Source: an uncultured Bacilli bacterium
Lineage (GTDB): Bacteria; Bacillota_I; Bacilli_A; RF39; UBA660
Assembly (NCBI GenBank): GCA_944331885.1
Contig: CALVJF010000044.1
Span: 1-6,760 of the forward strand
Direction of reading: 5' to 3'
Length of the DNA: 6,760 nt
Shown here: positions 1 through 6,408 of the stretch, one piece after another
Layout: every line of letters starts with the position of its first letter
Position numbering within the stretch: position 1 is the first letter of the stretch
Position numbers and translations under genes: made by a program
Notes under the pieces: generated by a model
Told to the model about the DNA's origin: nothing
The model's input: the letters and a program-made list of their open reading frames with translations, nothing else
Databases searched by the model: none

Positions 1-45
1 TTAAGCTCTATTTTTATATTATGTGTAAAGTAAATTTGATATTTG

Positions 46-74
46 TTGCTCAATTAGCGATTATTACATATAAT
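46..74 (+). promoter_or_regulatory. Predicted sigma-A promoter of glmS
   Basis: TTGCTC at 46-51 is separated by 17 nt from a perfect TATAAT at 69-74. The predicted transcript start is near 81, about 43 nt upstream of the ribozyme cleavage site. The -35 matches consensus only in TTG. An alternative pair, TTGATA (36-41) with GATTAT (59-64), also has a 17-nt spacer but a poorer -10. Confidence 0.6.
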
Positions 75-117
75 TTAATAAAGCATAAGAAGTTGAGGAG
101 GAAAGTAAAATTTCTTT

Positions 118-250
118 TGTTTAGCGCCAGGTCCTAAGGGATGACGAGGTTGATAATTATCGAAAGATTCGGCGGGTTTATCACGTGATGATGGTAAGCG
201 TTAAGGTATATTTAAAAAGTAAAATCAAAATTACAACAAAGATATATCTT
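118..250 (+). promoter_or_regulatory. glmS ribozyme riboswitch (GlcN6P-activated self-cleaving RNA)
   Basis: This leader contains the conserved core of the glmS ribozyme in the right order: AGCGCCAG at 123-130, GACGAGG at 143-149, ATCGAA followed by TTCGGCGG at 159-175, and ACAACAAAGAT at 233-243. By family knowledge, cleavage falls between A123 and G124 and uses glucosamine-6-phosphate as cofactor; the downstream fragment with its 5'-OH is then degraded, which lowers GlmS. Helices I can pair: 131-134 with 139-142 (a short first hairpin), the pseudoknot CGCC 125-128 with GGCG 171-174, 151-156 with 178-183, a 9-bp closing helix 203-211 with 242-250 (one G-U), and a 4-bp hairpin 219-222 with 231-234. 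The first hairpin and the central part (184-201) are shorter than in the Bacillus ribozymes I know. It sits directly upstream of glmS, as expected. Confidence 0.94.
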
Positions 251-281
251 CCATTATGTTTTTATTATGCATAAATGGAGG
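251..281 (+). promoter_or_regulatory. Hairpin overlapping the glmS Shine-Dalgarno
   Basis: CCATTATG (251-258) can pair with CATAAATGG (270-278), giving 8 base pairs with one bulged A and an 11-nt loop. The 3' arm includes the first two G of the glmS ribosome binding site GGAGG (277-281). It begins at the base immediately after the ribozyme's closing helix and could stack on it. Seen: the complementarity. Inferred: partial masking of translation initiation. Confidence 0.4.
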
Positions 282-289
282 ATTTTTAT

Positions 290-2014
290 ATGTGTGGAAT
301 AGTTGGCTATAAAGGAAAAGATAAAGCCATCGAAGTAGTTTTAAACGGTTTAAAAAACTTAGAATATCGTGGTTATGATTCAGCAGGAATAGCCTATGTT
401 CAAGGAAATAAAATAAAAATAAAGAAAGCTCAAGGAAAGCTTTTCAATTTAGAAGAAAATTTTAAAAATAAAATAGAGTCTAATTTAGCAATTGGACATA
501 CAAGGTGGGCGACACATGGAGAGCCAAATCAGATAAACGCTCATCCGCATCGAGTAGGTAATATTACTATAGTTCATAATGGAATTATTGAAAATTATAA
601 TGAGTTAAAAAATAAATTGAATTATCAAAGTAAGAGTGATACTGATACGGAGATATTAGCTGCTTATATAAATGATGAGTATCAAAAAAATAAAAATATT
701 TTAGAAGTTTTAAAAAATATTAATAAAGATATTATAGGAAGTTATGCTGTTGGTATTATCGTGGATAATGATGATAGTTTATATTGTATAAGAAAAGATA
801 GTCCTTTAATTATTGGATTGGCTGAAAGTGAATATTTTATTGCTAGTGATGTTCCAGCAATTTTAGATTATACAAATGAGTATTATATTTTAGAAAATGA
901 TGAATATGCTAAAATTGCTGATCGAGTAGATGTTTATAAAAATGGTAAAGAGATTAAGAAAAAGAAAAATATTTTTGAATTTGATATGGAAGCAGCCAAG
1001 AAAAATGGGTATGAACATTACATGTTAAAAGAAATAATGGAACAGCCTACAGTGTTGTATAACACTTTAGCGGCTTACAAAAATAGTGATGATTTAGTTG
1101 ATTTAAGTAAATATTCAGAAATAGATATAGTTGGTTGTGGTAGTGCTTATCATGTAGGTATGGCAGTTAAATATATAATGGAAGAAAAGTTTAATTTACC
1201 AGTTAATGTGGAAATTGCTAGTGAATATCGTTATAAGAAGGTATTTTATACTTCTAAACATTTGGTGATTGTCATTAGCCAATCAGGGGAAACTGCAGAT
1301 ACATTAGCAGCTTTAATGAAAGCTAAAAATTTAGGAATAGAAACATTAGCAATTGTCAATGTTGTAGGATCGACAATTGCAAGGGAAGCTGATAAAGTTT
1401 TATATATTAAAGCAGGCGTTGAAAAAGCAGTTGCGACAACTAAAGCTTATACTTGTCAATTATTGTTATTATTAATGTTATGTTATAGAAATGATTTGAA
1501 AATTTTTGATAAACTTAATGATGATGTAAATGATGTTTTAAGTAAAATTGATATGTTTAAAAAAATTAGTAAAAAAATTATTAATGGTAAAGATGTATTT
1601 TTCTTAGGAAGATTAGATGATTATAGTTATTGTTTAGAGGGATCTTTAAAATTAAAAGAAATTTCTTATATTCATAGTGAAGCTTATGCTGCTGGAGAAT
1701 TAAAGCATGGAACTATATCTTTAGTAGAAGAAAATACACCAGTAATAAGTATAATTACTAATAAAATTATAGCTGATAAAACAATTAGTAATATTAAAGA
1801 GGTTAAAGCTAGGGGAGCTTATAATGTTATAATTACTAATCAAAAAATTCCTAATGATTTAGCTGATGAAATAATTTATATTGATAATAAAAAAGAATAT
1901 GTTGGAATATTAGTAATAATTTGTTTACAATTGTTAGCTTATTATAGTGCTTTAGAATTAGGAAGAGATATTGATATGCCAAGAAATTTAGCTAAAAGTG
2001 TGACTGTAGAATAG
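290..2014 (+). CDS. glmS: Glutamine--fructose-6-phosphate aminotransferase (isomerizing)
   Basis: Makes glucosamine-6-phosphate from fructose-6-phosphate and glutamine in the cytoplasm, the first committed step to UDP-GlcNAc and peptidoglycan. The ATG at 290 is chosen over the in-frame ATG at 275 because GGAGG (277-281) lies 8 nt before it and the product then begins MCGIVGY, exposing Cys2 as the N-terminal nucleophile once Met is removed. The glutaminase domain (about 1-230) shows GHTRWATHG (69-77), HNGIIENY (96-103) and SDTDTE (116-121). The first SIS domain has CGSAYH (283-288), SQSGET (330-335) and TTKAY (383-387). The second has EGSLKLKE (450-457) and GELKHG (469-474), and the C-terminal tail NLAKSVTVE carries Lys569; Lys454, Glu457, His473 and Lys569 match the isomerase active site. 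At 574 aa it is slightly shorter than the usual 600-610. All catalytic residues are present. It is regulated by the upstream ribozyme. Confidence 0.97.
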   Translation: MCGIVGYKGKDKAIEVVLNGLKNLEYRGYDSAGIAYVQGNKIKIKKAQGKLFNLEENFKNKIESNLAIGHTRWATHGEPNQINAHPHRVGNITIVHNGIIENYNELKNKLNYQSKSDTDTEILAAYINDEYQKNKNILEVLKNINKDIIGSYAVGIIVDNDDSLYCIRKDSPLIIGLAESEYFIASDVPAILDYTNEYYILENDEYAKIADRVDVYKNGKEIKKKKNIFEFDMEAAKKNGYEHYMLKEIMEQPTVLYNTLAAYKNSDDLVDLSKYSEIDIVGCGSAYHVGMAVKYIMEEKFNLPVNVEIASEYRYKKVFYTSKHLVIVISQSGETADTLAALMKAKNLGIETLAIVNVVGSTIAREADKVLYIKAGVEKAVATTKAYTCQLLLLLMLCYRNDLKIFDKLNDDVNDVLSKIDMFKKISKKIINGKDVFFLGRLDDYSYCLEGSLKLKEISYIHSEAYAAGELKHGTISLVEENTPVISIITNKIIADKTISNIKEVKARGAYNVIITNQKIPNDLADEIIYIDNKKEYVGILVIICLQLLAYYSALELGRDIDMPRNLAKSVTVE

Positions 2015-2020
2015 GCAAAT

Positions 2021-2049
2021 TTGCAAAATGAATGATTTTGATTTATAAT
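2021..2049 (+). promoter_or_regulatory. Predicted sigma-A promoter of ysxC
   Basis: TTGCAA at 2021-2026 and a perfect TATAAT at 2044-2049 are separated by 17 nt; the transcript start is predicted near 2055. The -35 overlaps the palindrome GCAAATTTGC (2015-2024), and the -10 overlaps one arm of an inverted repeat (2031-2037 with 2047-2053). There is no convincing terminator after glmS, so read-through from glmS may also supply ysxC. Confidence 0.6.
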
Positions 2050-2074
2050 CATTTACACGTAGGTGATTTATATT

Positions 2075-2665
2075 ATGAAAATCTTATCTGTTGATTTAAA
2101 AAATACAGCAGTGCGAATAAGTCAATATCCAACTGATGAAAAAGATGAGTTTTTGCTAGTAGGACGTAGTAATGTGGGAAAGAGTAGTTTTATTAATTCA
2201 TTAATATGTCGTAAAAATTTTGCTCGAACTAGTGCTAAACCTGGAAAAACCCAAACATTAAATTTTTATTTAGTTAATGATAACTTTTATTTAGTAGATG
2301 TTCCAGGTTATGGATATGCTAGTGTCAATAAGGAAACGCAAAAGAAATTTGGCTTAATGATTGAGGAGTATTTAATAAATCGTAAAAATTTAAAAAGAGT
2401 TTTTATGTTAGTTGATTATCGTCACAAGCCAACAGAAGATGATATTTTAATGTATAATTTTTTGAAATATTATAATAATAAAGTTACGATTGTAGCTACT
2501 AAGTATGATAAAGTTAGCAAGAATGCAAGAAGTAAGCAGGATAAATTAATTGCCGATTCTTTTGAATTACAAGAAGAAGATAATATTGTATGTTTTAGTT
2601 CAGTAACAAAAAAGGGTCGTGAGGAGATATATAATATTATAGAAGAAAGTATGGCTAGTAAGTAG
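2075..2665 (+). CDS. ysxC: Ribosome biogenesis GTP-binding protein YsxC/EngB
   Basis: An essential TrmE-Era-EngA-YihA-Septin family GTPase that acts in late 50S subunit assembly. The ATG at 2075 is preferred to the in-frame GTG at 2063 because that GTG lies inside the Shine-Dalgarno AGGTGAT (2061-2067). The resulting 196 aa matches the usual length (about 195 in Bacillus subtilis). G motifs in order: G1 GRSNVGKS (30-37); the G2 region around TSAKPGKTQ (52-60), which is typical of YsxC; G3 DVPG in DVPGYGYA (75-82); G4 TKYD (142-145); and G5 SSVT (175-178). It is complete and cytosolic with no extra domains. A predicted promoter lies just upstream, and the next gene starts 44 nt after its stop. 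Confidence 0.96.
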   Translation: MKILSVDLKNTAVRISQYPTDEKDEFLLVGRSNVGKSSFINSLICRKNFARTSAKPGKTQTLNFYLVNDNFYLVDVPGYGYASVNKETQKKFGLMIEEYLINRKNLKRVFMLVDYRHKPTEDDILMYNFLKYYNNKVTIVATKYDKVSKNARSKQDKLIADSFELQEEDNIVCFSSVTKKGREEIYNIIEESMASK

Positions 2666-2694
2666 TTGTACTTTTTTTTATTGGTTGTTATAAT
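2666..2694 (+). promoter_or_regulatory. Extended -10 promoter of the pilin-like gene
   Basis: TTGTAC (2666-2671) begins on the base after the ysxC stop codon. A 17-nt spacer follows, ending in TGT directly before TATAAT (2689-2694), which is an extended -10. The start of transcription should fall at about 2701, leaving a leader of only about 9-10 nt before the ATG at 2710. The spacer contains a run of eight T. Confidence 0.68.
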
Positions 2695-2709
2695 AATTGT
2701 GGTGATAAT

Positions 2710-3102
2710 ATGAAGAAGGGTTTTACTTTAATAGAAATATTAGCGGTTATTGGTATATTGGGAATTTTAATGGCAATTGCTGTACCGAGTATTTTGACAA
2801 TCTCGGAAAAAATGAAAATAGATATGTATTGTGATAAAGTAGAATTTGTGGAAAAAGGTGCTCAATTATGGGGACAAGATAATTATGATCAAGTATTTAA
2901 TTCAGAAGGACAGTCAACTGTAGTTAAGGTTTCAGAATTAGTAAGAACTAATTATTTAAAAAAAGATGATAATGCTGATGGTGTTTTAGATCCACGAGAT
3001 AATAGTAGTTTAATGGATCGGGATGTAAGAATTTTTATTAAAAATACGAGAATTTATGCAAATTATGTTTTTAATTCTGATGAAGAAGAATTATGTAAAT
3101 AA
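2710..3102 (+). CDS. Type IV pilin-like prepilin (orphan pseudopilin)
   Basis: A 130-residue protein with a textbook class III signal: MKKG|FTLIE at its start, with the prepilin peptidase site after Gly4 and Glu at mature position 5, followed by a hydrophobic N-terminal helix to about residue 30. Such proteins sit in the membrane and are assembled into type IV pili, competence pseudopili or type II secretion pseudopili. The small globular part has two cysteines (41 and 129) that could form a disulfide bridging the stalk and the C-terminus. It also has an acidic loop, DDNADGVLDPRD (86-97), whose spacing D-x-N-x-D-G-x-x-D-x-x-D fits a calcium-binding EF-hand/dockerin-type loop. The start is supported by GGTGAT at 2701-2706. 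No peptidase, ATPase or platform gene is in the window, so I cannot tell which machine it serves. Specific assignment as ComGC or GspG is not justified. Confidence 0.85.
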   Translation: MKKGFTLIEILAVIGILGILMAIAVPSILTISEKMKIDMYCDKVEFVEKGAQLWGQDNYDQVFNSEGQSTVVKVSELVRTNYLKKDDNADGVLDPRDNSSLMDRDVRIFIKNTRIYANYVFNSDEEELCK

Positions 3103-3103
3103 C

Positions 3104-3132
3104 TTTACTTAAATTTGAATATATGCTATGAT
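3104..3132 (+). promoter_or_regulatory. Extended -10 promoter of der
   Basis: TTTACT (3104-3109) starts two bases after the pilin stop. A 17-nt spacer ending in TGC precedes TATGAT (3127-3132). Transcription should start near 3139, upstream of the Shine-Dalgarno at 3145-3150. This rules out the in-frame ATG at 3128, which lies inside the -10. Confidence 0.65.
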
Positions 3133-3157
3133 ACTTGGCACTAAAGGAGGGGTATTT

Positions 3158-4471
3158 ATGAAAAAAACAGTGTGTTTAATTGGACGACCTAATGTAGGTA
3201 AAAGTACAATATTTAATCGTTTAATAGGAGAAAAAAAGTCAATTATTTTAGATACTCCTGGTGTAACAAGAGATCGTATTTATGGAACTGTAAATTATGA
3301 TAAAGGAAGTTTTTTGTTAATTGATACAGGGGGAATTGACATTGGTTTAGGAGACTTTAATAAGGATATTAAAGTTCAAGCAGAGATTGCTATTAATGAA
3401 TCCGATGTTGTAGTTTTTGTAGTTGATGGACGTGAAGAATTAACGCAGAATGATTATATTGTTAGAGATATGCTAATAAAAACTGATAAGAAGGTTATTG
3501 TTGCTGTTAATAAATTGGATAATCCAAAGATGCAAGAAGAGATGATATATGCTTATTATGAGTTAGGCTTTGAACACGTAATGCCTATTAGTGCTACACA
3601 TAACGTTGGCTTTTCAGATTTAATTGAAGAAATAACTAGAGATTTTAATGATAATGAAGAAGTAGAAGAAGATATATTAAAATTTTGTATTATTGGGCGA
3701 CCTAATGTTGGTAAAAGTAGTTTAATAAATGCTTTAGTTAATGAAAACAGAGCAATAGTTAGTAATATTGCTGGAACTACTAGAGATGCTGTTGATACGA
3801 GATTTACCTATGATAAAAAGGATTATATTGTTATTGATACGGCGGGAATGCGTAAAAAAGGAAAAATTTATGAATCAATTGAAAAATATAGCTTAATTAG
3901 AAGTTTGAAGGCAATTGAACGTAGTGATGTTTGTGTAATTGTTATTAATGCAGAAGATGGTATTATAGAACATGATAAACATATTGCTTCTTATGCAATT
4001 GAAGCAGGAAAAGCAGTAGTTTTAGTAGTTAATAAGTGGGATACTGTTGATGATGTTGACAGTAAAATAAAAATTTGGAAAAAGGATATTGCTAATAATT
4101 TTCAGTTTATGCCTTATGCTAAAGTTGTTTTTCTATCAGCTTTAACTAAAAAAAGAATTCATACATTAATGCCTGAGATTATAAGTGCTTATGAAAATAA
4201 TCGTAAAGAGATTAAAACTAGTTTATTAAATAATGTAATTATAGATGCTAATCAATTACATGAGGCTCCTTCTTATAAAGGTAAACGTTTAAAGATTTAT
4301 TTTACTAGTCAAACAGGTACTAAACCTCCTAAATTTACGTTTAGAGTTAATGATAAAGGATTAGTACATTTTAGTTATGAAAGATACTTAGAAAACAAAA
4401 TAAGAGAAGCTTTTGATTTAACTGGGACACCAATTATTTTACAATTTAAAAATCGTAATGGAGAAGAGTAA
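3158..4471 (+). CDS. der: Ribosome biogenesis GTPase Der (EngA), tandem G domains
   Basis: An essential double GTPase that binds the 50S subunit during maturation. The ATG at 3158 is chosen because AGGAGG (3145-3150) is 7 nt upstream, and the resulting 437 aa equals the family norm (436 in Bacillus subtilis). First G domain: GRPNVGKS (9-16), DTPGVTRDR in the switch I region, DTGG (56-59), NKLD (118-121) and an SAT motif. Second: GRPNVGKS (180-187), GTTRDAVD, DTAGM (227-231), NKWD (292-295) and SAL. An acidic linker around EEVEED joins them. The C-terminal KH-like domain (about 353-437) includes APSYKGKRLKIYFTSQ and GTKPPKF. All nucleotide-binding motifs are intact. A terminator hairpin begins within its last codons, so transcription of this gene probably ends here. 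Confidence 0.97.
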   Translation: MKKTVCLIGRPNVGKSTIFNRLIGEKKSIILDTPGVTRDRIYGTVNYDKGSFLLIDTGGIDIGLGDFNKDIKVQAEIAINESDVVVFVVDGREELTQNDYIVRDMLIKTDKKVIVAVNKLDNPKMQEEMIYAYYELGFEHVMPISATHNVGFSDLIEEITRDFNDNEEVEEDILKFCIIGRPNVGKSSLINALVNENRAIVSNIAGTTRDAVDTRFTYDKKDYIVIDTAGMRKKGKIYESIEKYSLIRSLKAIERSDVCVIVINAEDGIIEHDKHIASYAIEAGKAVVLVVNKWDTVDDVDSKIKIWKKDIANNFQFMPYAKVVFLSALTKKRIHTLMPEIISAYENNRKEIKTSLLNNVIIDANQLHEAPSYKGKRLKIYFTSQTGTKPPKFTFRVNDKGLVHFSYERYLENKIREAFDLTGTPIILQFKNRNGEE

Positions 4472-4496
4472 CTTTAAGATAAAGTTACTCTTTTAT
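4466..4496 (+). terminator. Intrinsic terminator overlapping the der stop codon
   Basis: GAGTAACTTTA (4466-4476) pairs perfectly with TAAAGTTACTC (4480-4490): 11 bp closed by an AGA loop and followed by TTTTAT. The 5' arm contains the last Glu codon and the TAA stop (4469-4471) of der. Pairing can extend two further A-T pairs outward (4464-4465 with 4491-4492). Confidence 0.9.
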
Positions 4497-4498
4497 AA

Positions 4499-4527
4499 TT
4501 GAATGAAAGTCTTTTTTATGTTAATAT
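4499..4527 (+). promoter_or_regulatory. Extended -10 promoter of the surface protein gene
   Basis: TTGAAT (4499-4504), a 17-nt spacer ending in TGT, then TAATAT (4522-4527). Transcription is predicted near 4534, about 20 nt before the GTG at 4553. The -35 begins right after the der terminator T-run, so transcription of the next gene restarts within 40 nt of where der ends. The in-frame TTG at 4499 is part of this -35 and cannot be a start for this transcript. Confidence 0.65.
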
Positions 4528-4552
4528 TATTTATATGATAGAGGCGATTAAC

Positions 4553-6394
4553 GTGACAAAAAAACATTATTTATTATTGGTAATAGGTGTTTTATTAATT
4601 TGTGCAATCACTTTAGGGTTTTCTTATGCATATTGGATGAATATTAAAACTCAGGATAATCCTAATGTAGCAGGATCTAAATGTTTTAGTATTGAATTTT
4701 CTGAAAAAGAAGGATCTGATATTAATTTGTCTGGAGCTTATCCTATTTCTGATGAAGATGGCATGAAATCTACTCCATATGAATTTACTATTACAAATAC
4801 TTGTGATATGTATGCTACTTATAACATTAATATGGAAGTTTTAAATACAACGACTTTAAGTCATGATTTAATAAAAGCTGCAATAGATGATAATACACCA
4901 AAAGTTGCGACTGATTATCCTAGTGCTAATGCTACAATTGATGGGGCAACATCTTATACTTTATTAAGTGGTGGTTTAGTTAAAGATGAGTCAAAAACCT
5001 ATAATTTTAGAATGTGGGTAGATAGTAGTGCAACATTGGAAAATTCACAAAATAAAACAATAGCTACTAAAATTGTTGTAACTGCTAGTGCAAGTGAAGA
5101 ACCAAATTTAATAAAGACTTTACTTACTCAATATCAAGATGGAAATGAAGTTGGTTTAGTCAAGGATGAAAGTAACCCAAATATATATTATTACAAGGGG
5201 ACAAATGAAGAAGTAGCTAATAATTTTTTATGGTATGGTGGACATCAATGGCGAATTTTAAATTTTGATGTTGAAGAAAATTATTTAACTTTAATTACCC
5301 AACAACCATTAACATCTATTCAACCTATTTTAGGAGCTGCTTGGAACTCAGTTTTGGAATATGAAAATAGTTTTATTAATAGTTGGTTAAATGACTATTT
5401 TTGGAATAGTTTAGATACTTCTGTACAAAGTAATATTCTCGATACAACTTACAATATTGGTATATTTTACGATGAAGATGAATTTACTGTAACTAAAAAA
5501 GTTGGATTAATGGATTGGGACTATTATAAAGATTTTATGGGAGAAATGAATTCTTATTTAAATATTTATGATAGTTGGTGGTTAGGAAATAGGTATAATG
5601 ATAATGTTAATTTAGTTTATGCATACAAAACTGGTGCTGCTTATGAAACTGAGGTTGATAAAAGTCAAGGTGTACGTCCTTTAATAAGAATTAAAAATAT
5701 CAATATTACAAAAGGTGATGGTAGTTTAAAGAACAGTTTTCGTTCAGATTATACAAGTAGTTCAACTGATAATATTCAAGTAGGAGAATATATTAATTTA
5801 CCATATTTAGGTGAAGATAATGCATGTGGAAGTGATAATTTATGTACATTTAGAGTTGTTAGTAACGATGAAAATGGCGTAAAGGTAATATTAAATGGAA
5901 TATTACCGCAAAAAACTATGTTAAGTAGTAATATTCTTGATACTGATAATATTATTTATACCTATTTAAATTCTTTTGCCAATAATTTGGGAGATAATTA
6001 TCGGATTATAGAAGCAAAAAAATTTGGAAATGGAAGTTATGAGCAGGGAGATAGTTATAAAAATAGTTATACCAATTTTATTCAAGCCAATATTGCATTA
6101 CCAACAATTGGTGAAATGTTTAGTGGAAATGATATTGATTTAAATGATCCAACAGATTATTTAGGAAATTTTGTAGATGTAGATACAGTGGAAAATCATA
6201 ATGTTGATAAAGATTATTGGATGTTAAATGCTCATGGTAGTAATAATCATAATTATTCGCATGATTCAGGAGTAATTTATTATGATAATTATGATATGGT
6301 TGAGAGAGGAATTAGACCTGTATTATATTTGAAAAAGAATTTGAACTTTGTTGGTGGAGAAGGTACCGCTCAAAATCCATATGCCTTACAATAG
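4553..6394 (+). CDS. Exported surface protein: TasA-like N-terminal region plus two DUF6273-like domains
   Basis: A 613-residue protein starting at GTG 4553, chosen because GAGGCGAT (4541-4548) lies just upstream and earlier starts fall in or before the promoter. Residues 1-28 are a basic start plus hydrophobic segment ending LGFSYAYW, which resembles SipW-type signal peptides (possible cut after Ala26); Cys17 is not in a lipobox. Residues 31-180 look like the TasA/camelysin beta-sandwich group, with Cys44 and Cys84 possibly paired. Two related units follow. Unit 1 (about 215-395): WRIL (233-236), WLNDYF (278-283), VGLMDW (317-322), WWL (342-344), GVRPLI (373-378), GDGSLKN (388-394). Unit 2 (about 408-613): FRVV (433-436), YLN (471-473), YWML (555-558), GIRPVL (586-591), GEGTAQNPY (602-610), with Cys425/Cys431. 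This pattern fits DUF6273, a domain of unknown function. It is probably an extracellular or wall-associated protein. No LPXTG motif or C-terminal anchor is seen. Its ligand is unknown. Confidence 0.75.
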   Translation: MTKKHYLLLVIGVLLICAITLGFSYAYWMNIKTQDNPNVAGSKCFSIEFSEKEGSDINLSGAYPISDEDGMKSTPYEFTITNTCDMYATYNINMEVLNTTTLSHDLIKAAIDDNTPKVATDYPSANATIDGATSYTLLSGGLVKDESKTYNFRMWVDSSATLENSQNKTIATKIVVTASASEEPNLIKTLLTQYQDGNEVGLVKDESNPNIYYYKGTNEEVANNFLWYGGHQWRILNFDVEENYLTLITQQPLTSIQPILGAAWNSVLEYENSFINSWLNDYFWNSLDTSVQSNILDTTYNIGIFYDEDEFTVTKKVGLMDWDYYKDFMGEMNSYLNIYDSWWLGNRYNDNVNLVYAYKTGAAYETEVDKSQGVRPLIRIKNINITKGDGSLKNSFRSDYTSSSTDNIQVGEYINLPYLGEDNACGSDNLCTFRVVSNDENGVKVILNGILPQKTMLSSNILDTDNIIYTYLNSFANNLGDNYRIIEAKKFGNGSYEQGDSYKNSYTNFIQANIALPTIGEMFSGNDIDLNDPTDYLGNFVDVDTVENHNVDKDYWMLNAHGSNNHNYSHDSGVIYYDNYDMVERGIRPVLYLKKNLNFVGGEGTAQNPYALQ

Positions 6395-6408
6395 AAAAGG
6401 ATTGTATA

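Noticed and set aside
1..45. End of an upstream gene or terminator tail at the left edge
   Set aside because: No frame on either strand stays open meaningfully, and only a T-run (11-15) without a visible hairpin is present.
95..137. Possible leader peptide after GAGGAGG (95-101), using TTG at 117
   Set aside because: Spacing to the TTG is about 15 nt, the frame has six codons, and it runs into the ribozyme core; it is probably chance.
275..289. Longer glmS starting at the ATG at 275
   Set aside because: The extension contains the Shine-Dalgarno GGAGG and would bury the catalytic Cys2, which must be N-terminal after Met removal.
2063..2074. GTG start at 2063 for ysxC
   Set aside because: It lies within the Shine-Dalgarno AGGTGAT, and homologues begin near the ATG at 2075.
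3128..3157. ATG start at 3128 for der
   Set aside because: It falls inside the predicted -10 and upstream of AGGAGG; the ATG at 3158 gives the standard Der N-terminus.
4499..4552. TTG (4499) or ATG (4535) start for the surface protein
   Set aside because: The TTG is the promoter -35. The ATG at 4535 is at the predicted transcript start and has no Shine-Dalgarno.
4553..4640. Lipoprotein signal at Cys17 of the surface protein
   Set aside because: The residues before Cys are Leu-Leu-Ile, without Gly/Ala/Ser at -1, and the cysteine is inside the hydrophobic helix.
4553..6394. Surface protein as a diversity-generating retroelement target
   Set aside because: No reverse transcriptase, template repeat or adenine-rich variable repeat is seen, and the downstream region holds only an IS-like end and a terminator.
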